Shown one piece after another: positions 34,045 through 47,038 of a stretch of 64,000 bases of DNA. The translations under genes and the position numbers were made by a program. Position 1 is the stretch's first letter, and the number at the start of each line of letters is the position of its first letter. The DNA comes from Vicia villosa (lineage: Eukaryota; Streptophyta; Magnoliopsida; Fabales; Fabaceae). The DNA lies in the NCBI RefSeq assembly GCF_029867415.1, contig NW_026705326.1, positions 620,001 to 684,000 on the forward strand, given 5' to 3'. The notes beneath the pieces were generated by a model. It had not been told where the DNA came from and did not search any database. It saw only the letters and a list, made by a program, of their open reading frames with translations.

Positions 34045-34525
34045 AGATGAATACATAAAATTTTTGATGAGGCTGAAGGAACACCACAAAAATTATCCGC
34101 CAATATTTTTTTGACAAATAATGATTATATCATAGTCTACTAAGGAACACAATCAATTTATAAGTTGAAACACAAATATTGCGTGTTTACAAGATGCTTC
34201 TTAAAAAGATGAATACATAAATTTTTGATGAGGCTGAAGGAACACCACAAAAATTATCCGCCAATATTTTTTTGACAAATAATGATTATATCATAGTCTA
34301 CTAAGGAACACAATCAATTTATAAGTTGAAACACAAATATTGCGTGTTTACAAGATGCTTCTTAAAAAGATTAATACATAAATTTTTGATGAGGCTGAAG
34401 GAACACCACAAAAACTATCTGCCAACGTTTTCTTGACAAATTATGACTATACCATAGTCTATCAAGGAACACAATCAACTTACAAGTTGAAACACAAATA
34501 GTGTGTTTACAATATGCTTCTTAAA
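34045..34525. repeat. Three tandem copies of a repeat of about 161 bp
   Basis: Copies begin at about 34046, 34208 and 34369 (TTTTTGATGAGGCTGAAGG near each start). Copies one and two are nearly identical; the third has diverged by roughly a tenth and runs into the LTR-like DNA of the following copia element. Confidence 0.92.
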
Positions 34526-36979
34526 AGCATATTACACAAATGAAATACAACATAACACAAAAGTGTTGACCAAGTCAATGAACAAAAGTTCCTTGCTTTT
34601 AACAGGTTTTCAAATGAATAGTGTTTCAGCGTATTCAAAAATTTGTTCGTTGTTCAGTGATTCGTCATTGTTGCAATCTTCCAAGTATTTATTATATGAG
34701 CATCAAAAGTTCTGTTGGAGGCTAAAGATGGAATTGCACAATCTCTTAGTTGTTTTTCTTCGTATCGATCAGGAGAGAGTGGTAGACAATATTGTACAAT
34801 CCTTTCACCGCAAAAAATGCGTAGTGGAAGGAATATTTGATTTGTACCATGTACAATTTTGTCTCTTGTAAAAAAACTTTGAACTTATTTTCTAATCATC
34901 AGATGCTTTAGAAAATGTAGAGTGGTGAAGCGTGTTTAGAAGGATCAAATGTTGAAACGAAGTCTTCAGAACTTTGTCTTCAAAATCTTCAAAACTAGTT
35001 CTCCAAAACCTTTTCTTCAGAACTTGGTCTTTAGGACTTGCGCCAAAAGTCAGATCTTGAGAGTCTTTAGAAGCTCCCTTAGAAGAGTCACAATCAGAAG
35101 CGATGACTTGCATTCTATCAGAATCAAAGTCAAAAGAACATTCCAATCTTGACTAATCTTTGTAAAGCATCCTTTGTATCTTCCCATGGTCACAGTGTTT
35201 TGATTCCAGAAACTGATGACGTCACACGCCATTATATCAGAGTCAGAACTTGAAAGCAAAAGCTACACACTAGACAAAAACCATTAGGATACAAAATTAT
35301 TCTCTAAGATATCATGAATTATTATCATCAAAACTAAAAGCCAGCTACAGAACCAAATCTTGTTCTTACAATCTCCCCCTTTTTGATGATGACAAAACCA
35401 TGTATTTTGATAAACAATTTTACTTGATTTTATCACTTAAAAACATATCAGAGTGAACTTTGAAACCTCCCCGTGAGTTTTATATTCTCAAAACTTATCT
35501 CAGCTTGTCCAGAGTCTCCCATTGAGTACAAGACTTAGAGAAATGTTTTGAAAACTAAAACCATGTAATACGCATGAAAGAAGCACTTTCCTGATAAAAC
35601 ACTTATCAACTTCTTAGAGTCTGATAGTGGTTTATCTAATCCTGTTTCATCCAACTCAGAACTTGGTTGATATACCTCATTGATTTAACTCAGAACCTGG
35701 TTGAACATTTATCAACACTTCAGAGTCTGAATTTGATTTCTTGGTTCATCATCTTACAGCCTGGCTAGCTATTAGAGAAAATGATGACTTGAAGTCTAGT
35801 TAATAGAAACAACAACAATTATATTAGAGTCTGGTTGAAGTTATATTAGAGTCTGGTTAAGTTTCCTTTAATCAAAGGTTTTATTCTTGACTCATATTAG
35901 TTTGATTATAGATCAAATCAGAGCAACCAAATTTCTTTAGAGGTGCCTGTCTAAAAAAATTCAGTGAACTTTTTTCAGAGTTCCCGATCAATTCAACATT
36001 GTTAGAGCAAAGGAAAAAATCAAGGTGCGGAGATGTATGGGTCAGTTTCTTGGAAATAGATATATCAAAATCAGTATACTTTCTTCCTCCTTTTGTCATC
36101 AATCAGAAAAGATTGCAAAAAGAACAAACTTTCATTAAAATATGTATGATAAAGATACAAAAAAAATGACAAAACGATAAACTTAAAGGTAAAAAAATTA
36201 TGGTGGGCTAGATAGTTTAGCCATGATCTGTGAAAGCATTCAAGTTATTTGAGAGTTGTTTCTTGCTTGATCTTCTATCAATTGATCTTGTCTATCCAGA
36301 CATGATCTGACTACTGCATTTTCTTGCTTGATCTCTTCTAGAGTCTTCAAGATTGCAGAAGGAAGAACAACAGTCTCAGATGCTGGTTTGAGAGCAGGTG
36401 TAGAGTCTTCAACAGGAGGCTTCTCAGAAGCATGTCTAGAAGAAGAGACAAACCATTTGAGAATCTAGTTCAGAAGCAACAACTTCAGGTGCAGGAAGTA
36501 GAAGCACAGAAGGAGGAGGTCTGCTAGCAAGCATCTTCTCATATTCCTTTCTCCGAGCATCCTTCACCCAGAAGTATTAGAGTTCCTCAAAATTGAAGTC
36601 CATTCAAAATCTGAAGTTACTCCAAATAACTGTCATAGTGTAGGAATCCTTATAAGCATTGCGATTCTCAACCAAAGAATGTATCCTGTCTATAGCCTCA
36701 TACTTAAACCGATTCAATAATTCATCCACGGGTGTGAGGCAAACATCACTTCTTAGGATTAAAGATTCATGGGCAGAGACATAGGGTTGTGAGAGTCTAT
36801 TTGGGAAGATAATGATTTCATCAAGGGATTCAGTATAAGAGGGTTTGTCAATAGGTTCAATGTTAGATTCAGAGGTGGGGGAATCTTCTACTATGGGGGC
36901 ATCTAGGTTAGTGGAATGATCAACAAAAAAATCTTGGGGAAGGTGTTCAATGGTTATGGATGTAGATTGATATATGAGT

Positions 36980-38504
36980 GTGGTTTATGGTTGGGTTATT
37001 ATAGTGGGATTGGTTTCAGTGAAAGTGGGTTGTGTTTGTAGAGGGAGAGAAATGGTTATTTGAGATGAAGGGGGTGGTAGAGGTTGTTCGGAAGTAGTAA
37101 CTTTAGTGGGATTTGGATTTTTCTGGTGGGGAGCAGTCACTGTTCCAAATGTGGAAACAAGAGGTGGAGGCGAGGTTGAAGTGGTGGAGGATAAATTATT
37201 AAACACGAATTCAAATAATGAGATACTATAAGAGGGAAAACTTACACGAGTAGAACCATAAGCTTCAGAGTCCTGAACAAGTCCCGAGTTCTTGATGAAG
37301 AAGAAGTTCTAGCAACCTTGGTTGATACAGAAGATATAACAACAGCTTCTGGAGTGGTTTCTAGAGTTATCTTAGCAAAGTCGTGAACCTTAATCTTCTC
37401 CGAAGGCCCTTTGCTTGAAGATTTATGATAATGTTTTCTCTTCTTCTTAGCTGGGGACGTAGAAGGTGGAGAACCAGAAGGTACTTGACTAATCAGAATG
37501 GTAGAAGTTGGAAGATCTTATGGAAATCTAGGAAGGTCATAGGCAGGGAAATCATCCACTACCACCCTTCTGGAAGAGAGAGAGAGCAACTTTATTCATC
37601 GCTTCTGGATGAACCTTTATTTCAGGAATCAAGCTCATATTCTTCAGAGTCTTTCCATCCATATAATTAACAATATTAACTAATAACTCCCTTTAAAGTT
37701 TAAGAGACTCCACAAATTTTCTTTCCACTAGAAAATCAGATAGAAGTCTTCACATAGGAATCTAATTTCTAGGTATAGGTTAACCATCTCTAGTTTCCCT
37801 GATGAGAACTCTCAGGCGACTGAAAAGAATAGCTGGAAAAGAAATCTTTCTTCCAGAAGTTATGTGGCACAACATACATTTTTGTTCATAGTTGACATAA
37901 CATGGGGAGTTGGATGACGGACGATGATGAATGCTACCAAGAATGATCTTTTGCCAAACTTTCAAGTTTGTGTGAAGATTCTTAGCCTTGTTAGAATCAA
38001 TTCCATCCTTAAAAATGGTTGCGCTAAGTTGATAGTGCAGCAGCAGTAGTAACATTGGAGTTACTCTCCAGGATGATTCTATTTTCAAAACACTTTATGC
38101 TTTTTCCATCATGATTTATAAGTTCAGAAATGTTCTTGACGGAAATGCATATGGGTTTTCCAAAAACCTTTGAGCAGATAAGACCATTTTCTGATACATA
38201 AGCACGTAGAAAGTTGAAATAGGTTTCCTAACCTTCGGTCAAAATAGGTTTCCTAACCTTCGGTCAAAATAGGTTTCCCAACCTTGAACCTTAAAAATCT
38301 CAAAAAAGTCGAAATCATTAGCTTTGATATTTTCAAAGTCCACACACAGTTCATAGTGAACTCTTAACTCATCCATAGAAGTAGAAAGACGAATTTCAAG
38401 ATCCTGTTGTTCTTGTTGAGCAGTTGCTGGGTTGAAGCGAGTTGAGGTGATGTTTCAGTACCCATTTGTTGTTGTTGAGAAGATGAAGATTGTTGAGTAT
38501 CCAT
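36980..38504 (-). pseudogene. Additional (env-like position) ORF of the SIRE-like element
   Basis: An ATG at 38504 opens a serine/glutamine-rich start (MDTQQSSSSQQQQ) after a leader with AAACCCTAGTTTCTTC. Decayed pieces continue to 37780 (including 102 codons with VWQKIILGSIHHRP and MLCHITSGRKISFPA) and a proline/threonine-rich block at 37206-36985. The middle resembles plant-transposon proteins found downstream of pol in SIRE-type elements. No fusion peptide or transmembrane pattern is seen, so envelope function is not supported. Several stops break it. Confidence 0.45.
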
Positions 38505-38945
38505 ATTGAAGATAAGAAGAAACTAGGGTTTGGGTTTGTAGAGAGAACATGTTTTCTTAGAGAGAAAGTGTGGGTTGGAGGCGAAAGTGTGTGAAAAGTG
38601 AGTGAAGTGATTTTAAATGAAAACTTTTGATGTAATGATGAGAAAAACTTGAACAGTGCAAAGATTTATGACAAGAGGGATGCGTGAAATGAAATTTAAC
38701 CTAATCCCAATTAAATCATTGTGCCTAAGACGTCACTCAAGCGTTTGGGTGTGTTTCAAGAAAAGACAACTTTCTTAATTTGAACCACAAACCTTTTCAC
38801 TTGCTTGAAAAGTATTAATATAGAGTACATTCTGACATGTGAGCACTTCACACTTTAGAAGTCTCCTTGTTCAGAAGAATGCAAACTCTCATAGTCTCAT
38901 TTATCATTATGAGTCATAATCATTATGAGATTTTCAGCCTTCTTA

Positions 38946-39899
38946 TTATGGACACAGTACCATCTGTAAATGTTTCAAAATGAATACAAATATATCTTCA
39001 GCAAGGGGTTTTGTAAAGATATTAGCCCATTGATGGCCTGTATCAACAAACTTTAAGTTTAAAAAACCCTTTAGAACATAGTCTCGTATAGAGTGATGTT
39101 TAATCTCAATATGTTTAGATCTCGAATGTAGAATAGGATTCTTAAAGAGACAGATCCTAAAAGTATTATCATAGAAGATAAGAATGTCACTCTCAAATAT
39201 CTGAAAATCTTCTAACTGACTTTTCATCAAGAGGATTGGAGTGCTGCATTTAGAAGCAGATATGTATTCAGCTTCTGCTTTGAAAAGCTCTATTGTTGAA
39301 TGTCTCTTGCTGGACCACGAGATAAGATTGTCTCTCAAAAACTGACAACTTCCAAAAGTACTATTTCTTTCAAGTTTGTCTCCAACATAGTCAATGTTAC
39401 AATAACCTACTAACTTGTATTAATTTGATTTTCTATAACACAAACCAAGGTTAGTAGTACCTTTCTGAAACCTAAAAATCCTCTTAACAACTGTTAAGTA
39501 TGATTCTCTAGGATCTGATTGGAAGCAAGCACATAAGCAAACACTAAATAAGATATCAGGCCTAAAAGCAGTCAGGTATAAGAGAGAACTTATCATACCT
39601 CTGTATACATTCATATCTACTTTTCTTGTTACCCCATCCTTCTCCATAATGCATGTAGGATATATATTAGTATTTAATTCCTCGCACTCCAACATATCAA
39701 ACTTCTTCATAAGCTCTCTAGTGTACTTGCTCTGATGGATAAATGTGCCTTCTAGACTTTGATTTATCTGGATTCCCATAAAGAACTTGAGTTCTCCCAT
39801 CAGACTCATCTCGAATTCTGCTTGCATAGACTTAACAAATTCCTTGCACAAAGTAGCATTAGCAGAACCAAAAATAATATCATAAACATAAATTTGCAA
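38946..39899 (-). pseudogene. Ty1/copia reverse transcriptase end and RNase H (SIRE-like)
   Basis: One minus-strand frame from 39899 to 38946 carries YVYDIIFGSAN (a decayed YVDD box), then MGELKFFMGIQI, YLTAFRPDILFSV, and the RNase H part with ISWSSKRHSTIELFKAEAEYIS and NIFTKPL near the end. One stop at 39420-39422 interrupts it. The Asp pair of YVDD is reduced to YD, so this copy is catalytically dead. It is the C-terminal third of a copia polyprotein. Confidence 0.8.
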
Positions 39900-39950
39900 A
39901 ACAAGAATATAATTTTTGAATATATTATAGAATAAAGTGGTATCAACCTT

Positions 39951-40454
39951 TCCTCTGGTGAAATCATTTTCTAAGAGAAACTAAGATATTCAAAGTGAAT
40001 CAAGATTTTCAAGAGCCTTTCATGATTGAAGATCTATTCATCAAAATTTCTGTAATGACAATGACTTTAACTATGTTTTTATTTGGTATTATGAGTAGCT
40101 AAACCCCATAGCTAGAGGGTGTCACTGATTTGGATTTTGTTAATGATTTTGCCTTGAACCTTGTAATGACTACAATTTGACATATATTTGATTTACTTTT
40201 AATTTATGCTCAATGCTTTCTCTTTCAGAATAATCGAGAATAGGTTTACGGTTGATTATTAGGCAGGACTGTTAGTGTCAATGCTTAATTAAGAGTATTT
40301 TGTAGTAGATATTACCTAAAACTAGGGATACCCTATAGAAACCGGATTGTTCTTGATCATAAATTGCATAATTTCATCTATAATTCTCTATGGACATAGG
40401 AGTTAATTTGAATGATCAAAGGTTTGTTCACCAAGGACTTAGGAATAAACACCC
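39951..40454. other. Unassigned AT-rich DNA
   Basis: No gene or repeat boundary recognised between the truncated copia element and the Tourist-like MITE. Confidence 0.45.
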
Positions 40455-40457
40455 TTA

Positions 40458-40842
40458 GGCTATGTTTGGGAGTTTGGAGGGGAAGAGATGGGAGGTCTTT
40501 GGAAAATAGGAAGAATTAGGTGAAAAGGATAAAAAGATTTTGGGTAGGAGGGTTTTGGAGGGTTTGAGTTTATTTATAACACCAAAAACCCCATAAAGTG
40601 GGGGAACTCAAAAATTGTATTGAAGGATGGTTTTGGAGGGTTTTGAAAGGGTTGTATAAATTTTCCAAATATCTTTTAGGTTTCTATAGTATTCTGAAAA
40701 TTAAAAATTTAGTAATGATAATGACTCTTTTATCATTCTAAACAAAATTATTTTTTCAAAAAATGTCAAATATTTTCCTATATTTTTTTAAAATTTCGTT
40801 TTTGGAAGCTTTTCCCTCCCCTTCAAAGTCCCAAACATAGCC
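40458..40842. mobile_element. Tourist-like (PIF/Harbinger) MITE
   Basis: Inverted ends (GGCTATGTTTGGGAGTTTGG on the left; the right end reads GGCTATGTTTGGGACTTTG on the minus strand) with a TTA on each side (40455-40457 and 40843-40845). A 3-bp TTA duplication and a GGC...TGTTTGG end are typical of Tourist-like MITEs. It is 385 bp long and non-coding. Confidence 0.88.
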
Positions 40843-40845
40843 TTA

Positions 40846-41338
40846 AGAACCGGTAAACAATTGTGTCATAAAAGTTGTTGCAAGGTCATGTTATGATTGT
40901 CAATAAGTCTAATCACACACCTTCCTTAGCATTTTCACTCATATTAGTTTAAATGTTCAACAACTTTGTTTACTTTTATTTATCAACTTATTTAAGATTA
41001 GCAAAATTTCCAAACCAAAATCCCAAGTTGATTTTGTTTAACAATACTGAAATTCCGACTATATATCACCAAGTAGTCCTTAAGATCGATACTTGAGGTT
41101 TCCCATTATTAATATATTGGTAGATTAGTATATTTGCTGATTTACCAACCACTAATCTTGCTGGTATACAAACTCTATTAATAAATTTGCTACTCACTTC
41201 TTAACTACTTTCATTATAACGACTTACATTATATGTATATCAAACATATTAAATTAACAGCTTTTACCATTTCATAAGTTAAACAAATGGATACTTCCAT
41301 ATTTAAAACGCGTATGAGATGCATCACTATATGGATCA
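40846..41338. other. Unassigned AT-rich DNA
   Basis: No feature recognised. Confidence 0.45.
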
Positions 41339-41343
41339 CTTAT

Positions 41344-41396
41344 TGATAAGTGTCAAAATATCGTTATTTTGAGTATATATTTTTGACACTTATCGA
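41344..41396. repeat. Terminal hairpin of the solo LTR
   Basis: GATAAGTGTCAAAA is followed about 24 bp later by its reverse complement TTTTGACACTTATC, giving a 14-bp stem at the LTR start. Confidence 0.9.
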
Positions 41397-42027
41397 TTCT
41401 ATTCTTTCTGTTTTTATAATAAAATCCCAACTTGAGTTTTGATTCATTTTATGTATCGTTTAGCCATTTTTCATTCATTTTATAGGTATTGATGCATATC
41501 AGAGCCTCGAGTAATAAAGTATCGAAGACACGGCTTCGAATACACAATTTTTGAGCAATAAAGAGAAAATTATTCAGAAGCCCGCTTAGCCAGAGTTGTA
41601 GCGCACTACCTCTTTGAATAACACATGCATAATTGATTTTTTGAGTTCGCTTAGCCAACTCAACCCGCTTAGCGAGGTCCCCTGTACCATCATAGATATT
41701 TTATATATTTTTGGCAGTCAGCTCAGCGCGCTTAGCGGGGTCTGCTGAGTTTTGTTTTTCTATAAGTAGATTCCTTCACATTTTTAGGCTATGGTTTTGG
41801 GGGGTTTTGTGTCCCAATTCCATCAATCACATTTTTAGGTTAGATTAGCTTAGAAAACAATATTGGGTCGTGCATTTGGATGATTAGAGGTGGATTGCTC
41901 ATTAATAAGAGCTGACAACCCGTGAGATGTTTGGTTAATCTTTTCTCCTCTTTGTGTGTTTTCTTTGTGTTTGGTTTGTATGTATATATTTACTCAAATC
42001 TTATGTATATTTATCGCTCATGGCATT

Positions 42028-42519
42028 TGCGAGATATTGGATCGAACTCTAGTATTGTCGAAAGGTAGCTTCTTGGTTCGACAGTTCGACAGAGTTAAGC
42101 ATGAAGTCGAAGGATTGTTCACATGTTGGTGTCGAAGTGTGCATGCTGTAGTCGAAGATGGGTCTAGCATGCAGATGTCGAAGATGCTAGGGTTGTTAGC
42201 ATGTTAAATTAGGTTTTAGTGTTTAAACCCTAATTTGTTAAGTTAGCTTGTTTATTAAGTTGGCTTGTATAATGGGTCTTGTGGAAAAAAGCCCATTAGT
42301 TAGTATGTTAGATTTTATTATAAATAACATACTAGTCTCTCATCATTGCTAAGCTGCAAATCCTAATTTAGGGTGAGAGAGGTTATTTGTTATTCTTGTA
42401 AACTTGTAATCTTGTTTTAAGAGAAAGTAAAAGAATAGCAGTTATAACCAATTATTGTGTTCTTATTCTCTTCCCTAATTCCCTATTATACTTTGTTATT
42501 GGTATCGTTTTTCACAACA
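42028..42519 (+). repeat. 5' LTR of the young copia element
   Basis: 492 bp, matching 46547-47038 except for two seen substitutions. It contains repeated TCGAAG/GTCGAA words and a TATTATAAATAAC TATA-like box at about 42319. Confidence 0.95.
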
Positions 42520-42544
42520 AATTGGTGCGGTGAGCGTGGAGAAG

Positions 42545-45500
42545 ATGCCTTCAACAAAGTATGAGATTGAAAAGTTCACCGGAGTGAATGATTTCGCTCT
42601 GTGGCGCTTGAAGATGAAAGCTCTACTGGTTCAGCAGGGTTGTTTGGAAGCGTTGAAGGGAGAGGCAGCCATGAATGCAGAATTGACGGCAGCGGAGAAG
42701 ACGAATATGATCGAGAAAACACACAGCGCAATTTTGTTGAGCCTTGGTGATAAGGTTCTCCGGCAGGTATCAAAGGAGACGACGGCATCAGGGTTATGGG
42801 TGAAACTTGAAAGTTTGTATATGACCAAATCGCTGGTAAATCGACTCTACTTGAAGCAAGCTTTGTATTCATTCAAGATGATTGAAGACAAAGTATTGGC
42901 TGAGCAGTTGGATATGTTCAACAAGCTGATTCTTGATCTTGAAAATATTGATGTGAAGATCGATGATGAAGATCAAGCGCTGTTACTATTGTGTTCTTTG
43001 CCTCGATCACATGCTCACTTCAAAGAAACTCTCTTGTATGGAAGGGAGTCCCTGACGTTTGAAGAAGTTCAATCAGCCTTGTACTCTAAGGACTTGAATG
43101 AACGAAAGGAGCATAAACCTTCGACTGTTGGCGAAGGTTTGGCCGTTAAAGGAAAACTCTTACGAAAGGATGGTAAGTTCGACAAGAAGAAAGGCAAAAG
43201 CCAGTCGAAGACTTACAATGGCGAAGCATCTGGCATTCGATGCTACCATTGTAAGAAGGAGGGTCACACAAGAAAGGTGTGCCCTGAACGCTTGAAATAT
43301 CATGGAGGTAAGGATAATGGCAACGCTGCCATTGTTCAAGATGATTTCGAATCATCTGATGTTCTTGTGGTTTCAAGCAGTGACTCTAAGAAGGAGTGGA
43401 TTATGGATTCAGGTTGCACTTGGCACATGACTCCAAACAAAGACTTGTTCGAGGAATTATGTGATCAAGATGGTGGATCAGTATTGCTGGGAAAAAACAA
43501 GGCTTGCAAGATTGCAGGTGTTGGATCTGTGAGATTCAAGCTCCATGATGAGTCAATAAGGTTGTTAACTGAAGTCAGGTATGTTCCTGATTTGAAGAGA
43601 AATCTGCTTTCTCTTGGTGAATTCGACAAGAAAGGATATGTTTTCCAAGGAGAGAAAAGTATCCTAAGAGTCATGAAGGGTTCGAAGGAAGTCTTGAGAG
43701 GCGTGAAGAAACAAGGCTTGTATACCCTTGAGGCTGAAGTTGTAAGTGGTTCGACAAATGTTGCATCCACGAAACCTTTGTCGAAAAAAGAAATCTGGCA
43801 CATGAGATTGGGCCATGTCAGTGAAAGGGGTCTGGTCGAATTAGGGAAACAAAATCTGCTTGGTGGAGACAAAGTCGAAAAGCTGAAGTTTTGTGAACCC
43901 TGTGTACTTGGAAAATCTTGTAGAGTGAAGTTCAACAAAGGCAAACAAAGAACAGATGGATCCCTTGATTACATCCATGCTGATCTTTGGGGGCCTGCAA
44001 GGTGTCCATCACATTCAGGAGCAAGGTATTTTCTATCCATAGTAGATGATTATTCCAGAAAATTATGGGTATTCATCCAGAAGACTAAGGATGAAACTTT
44101 TGAGAATTTCAAAAGTTGGAAGACTCTGGTTGAAAATCAGACTGGCAGAAAGGTCAAGAGGTTGAGAACCGACAATGGCCTTGAATTTTGCAATGAGGCA
44201 TTCGACAGTTTTTGTGCTGCCTCTGGTATTGCAAGGCATAGAACTATTGCAGGTACTCCACAGCAAAATGGTTTGGCTGAAAGGTTTAATCGAACTATTT
44301 TGGAGAGAGTCATATGCATGTTGACTAGTGCGGGGTTAACAAAGGTGTTCTGGGCTGAGGCTGTTTCGACAGCAACATATCTGATAAACAGATGTCCTTC
44401 GACAGCGTTAGATATGAAGACACCTGAAGAAGTTTGGTCGGGACATCCACCAGATCTCGACAAACTAAGAGTATTTGGCTGCGTAGCCTATGCTCACATT
44501 AGGCAAGACAAGGTCGAACCTAGAGCTCTGAAATGCATGTTCATGGGATACCCTGAAGGAGTCAAAGCTTATAGGCTATGGTGCCTAGAGCCAGGTCACA
44601 GGAGGTGTATCACCAGTCGAGATGTAGTTTTCAATGATGCTGAAATGGCTTTTAAGAAAACTAATGATGTTGGTCGAAGTACAGAAACATCTGACGAAGA
44701 GCTGGAACAGGTAGATATTCCTGTTAAGGTGGAGCATGTTGATGCTGAATTGCATATCCCAGATGAAGTCGAAGAAGAAGCAGAAGATGCTGAAGTTGAG
44801 GAAACTGACGATGACTACCTATTGTCGAGAGATAGGTCGAGAAGAGTCATCAAGCCACCTCAGAGACTTGGATATGCAGATCTTATAGCTTATGCCTTAA
44901 TCTCTGCAAGTGAGGTTCTAGACGAAGAACCTAGAGACTATAAGGAAGTTATGAGGAGTCGAAATAAGACTGAATGGCTGAAGGCCATGGATGATGAGAT
45001 GAAATCTCTTCATGATAATCATACTTGGGAACTGATCAAGAAACCTGTTGGGGCAAGGTTAGTCAGCTGTAAATGGATTTTCAAAGTTAAGGAAGGAATT
45101 GAAGGAGTGACGTCGAAAAGATACAAGGCAAGGTTAGTTGCAAGGGGTTTCACTCAGAAAGAAGGTGTCAACTTCAATGATGTGTTTTCTCCTGTTGTGA
45201 AGCATAGGTCCATTCGAATGTTGCTTGCCATGGTGGCACAGTTCGATCTTGAACTGGAACAGATGGATGTGAAGATTGCGTTCTTGTATGGTGATCTAGA
45301 TGAAACGATCCTGATGAGGCAACCTGAAGGGTATGTCGAAAAGGGGAAGTAAGATTATGTGTGCAAGTTAAAGAGATCTTTGTATGGGCTGAAACAATCT
45401 CCTCGACAGTGGAATAGGAGATTCGACAAGTTCATGGCACGCATAAGTTTCATTAGAAGTCAGTTCGACCACTGCGTTTACTTCAGATTTCGACCTGGTA

Positions 45501-46504
45501 ATTCATTTGTTATTTTGTTGCTTTATGTGGATGATATTCTCATAGCAAGCAACAATGTTGAAGATGTGATGAGGGTGAAGGCTGAACTCAATTAGGAGTT
45601 CGATATGAAGGATCTGGGAGCTGCTTCCAGGATTCTTGGAATTGACATTCGAAGAGATAGAAAGAAATCGAAGTTATGTCTATCTCAAGAGGCATATCTA
45701 CGGAAGATTCTTGAAAAGTTTGGTATGTCGAATTCGAAGCCAGTTGTGACTCCAACAAACCCTCAATTCAAGCTGAGTATTGATCAGTGTCCCAGTACTG
45801 ATGTCGAAAGAGCCTATATGAATAGCATCCCATATGCTAATATAGTTGGTTCTTTGATGTATGCTATGGTCTGTACTAGACCCGACATAGCATACGCAGT
45901 AAGTCTTGTAAGCAGGTACATGGCGAATCCTGGAAAGGCTCACTGGCAAGCATTGAAGTGGATTCTAAGGTACATAAATGGATCTCTAAACAGAGTCTTA
46001 ATTTATGGTGGAGCCTTGGGTGAAGATAGTAAAGCAGCAATAGAAGGATATGTCGACTCTGATTATGCAGGTTGTATGGATTCTAGAAAGTCTATTTCTG
46101 GATATGTTTTCACTATGTTTGGCACAGCAATTAGTTGGAAAGCAACTCTTCAGAAGGTTGTTACTCTATCAACCACTGAAGCGGAATATATTGCTCTCAC
46201 TGAAGCTGTGAAAGAAGCATTGTGGCTTGAAGGTTTTGCGAAGGAGCTGAAACTTCAAGGTCGAGGTATCACTGTTAAATGCGATAGTCAAAGTGCAATA
46301 CACCTGTCAAAGAACTCAGCATATCATGAGCGAACTAAGCACATCGATGTGAGGTTGCATTTCGTCAGAGGAGTAATCGAGCGTGAAGTCCAAGTGCTAA
46401 AGGTCTCGACTGAAGACAATGCTGCTGATATGATCACCAAGACATTGCCGAGTTGCAAGTTTTTCCACTGTATGCAGTTGATAAAGCTGCGTGAAGAAAG
46501 CTAG
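42545..46504 (+). pseudogene. Ty1/copia gag-pol polyprotein with two nonsense codons
   Basis: A single frame of about 1320 codons from the ATG at 42545; GTG at 42530 also lies in frame but ATG is preferred. Order: UBN2-type gag (NDFALWRLKMKALLVQQG), CCHC knuckle (CYHCKKEGHTRKVC), protease (WIMDSGCTWHMTP), pre-integrase HxxxH zinc region (IWHMRLGHVSERG), integrase core (ADLWGP, FLSIVDDYSR, RTDNGLEF, PQQNGLAERFN), reverse transcriptase (YKARLVARGFTQ, LLLYVDDILIAS) and RNase H (DSDYAGCMDSRKSISGY). Stops TAA at 45350-45352 and TAG at 45593-45595 fall inside the reverse transcriptase; all else is open. With these it cannot make its own enzyme, but the structure would allow movement in trans. Confidence 0.93.
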
Positions 46505-46546
46505 TCTGTTCCTTGACGTTGTAGAGTTAGGTCCAAGGTGGAGATT

Positions 46547-47038
46547 TGTGAGATATTGGATCGAACTCTAGTATTGTCGAAAGGTAGCTTCTTGGTTCGA
46601 CAGTTCGACAGAGTTAAGCATGAAGTCGAAGGATTGTTCACATGTTGGTGTCGAAGTGTGCATGCTGTAGTCGAAGATGGGTCTAGCATGCAGATGTCGA
46701 AGATGCTAGGGTTGTTAGCATGTTAAATTAGGTTTTAGTGTTTAAACCCTAATTTGTTAAGTTAGCTTGTTTATTAAGTTGGCTTGTATAATGGGTCTTG
46801 TGGAAAAAAGCCCATTAGTTAGTATGTTAGATTTTATTATAAATAACATACTAGTCTCTCATCATTGCTAAGCTGCAAATCCTAATTTAGGGTGAGAGAG
46901 GTTATTTGTTATTCTTGTAAACTTGTAATCTTGTTTTAAGAGAAAGTAAAAGAATAGCAGTTATAACCAATTCTTGTGTTCTTATTCTCTTCCCTAATTC
47001 CCTATTATACTTTGTTATTGGTATCGTTTTTCACAACA
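46547..47038 (+). repeat. 3' LTR of the young copia element
   Basis: 492 bp beginning TGTGAGATATTGG and ending CACAACA, directly followed by the GCATT duplication. Confidence 0.95.

Larger units (their letters stand above)
34500..39950 (-). mobile_element. SIRE/Maximus-like Ty1/copia element, 3' part only
   Basis: On the minus strand the order is reverse transcriptase end and RNase H (39899-38946), an additional ORF region (38504 to about 36980), a purine tract AAAAAGGGGGAGATTG (about 35369-35384) and an LTR starting TGTAAGAACAAG at 35370. A purine tract preceded by CATCATC and an extra ORF between pol and the 3' LTR fit the SIRE/Maximus lineage. The LTR end (near 34.5 kb or in the 161-bp repeats) is not fixed. 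The 5' half, including gag, protease, integrase and the 5' LTR, is absent, so the copy is truncated at about 39950. Confidence 0.65.
42028..47038 (+). mobile_element. Young complete Ty1/copia retrotransposon
   Basis: Two 492-bp LTRs (42028-42519 and 46547-47038) flank one gag-pol frame. The duplication GCATT is exact (42023-42027 and 47039-47043). By eye the LTRs differ at two positions (TGCGAG against TGTGAG at the start; ATTATTGTG against ATTCTTGTG near the end), so the insertion is recent. A primer-site region (ATTGGTGCGGTGAGCG) follows the left LTR and a purine stretch (AAGGTGGAGATT) precedes the right LTR. The first base change breaks the canonical left end only slightly. The polyprotein carries two nonsense codons. 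Confidence 0.95.
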
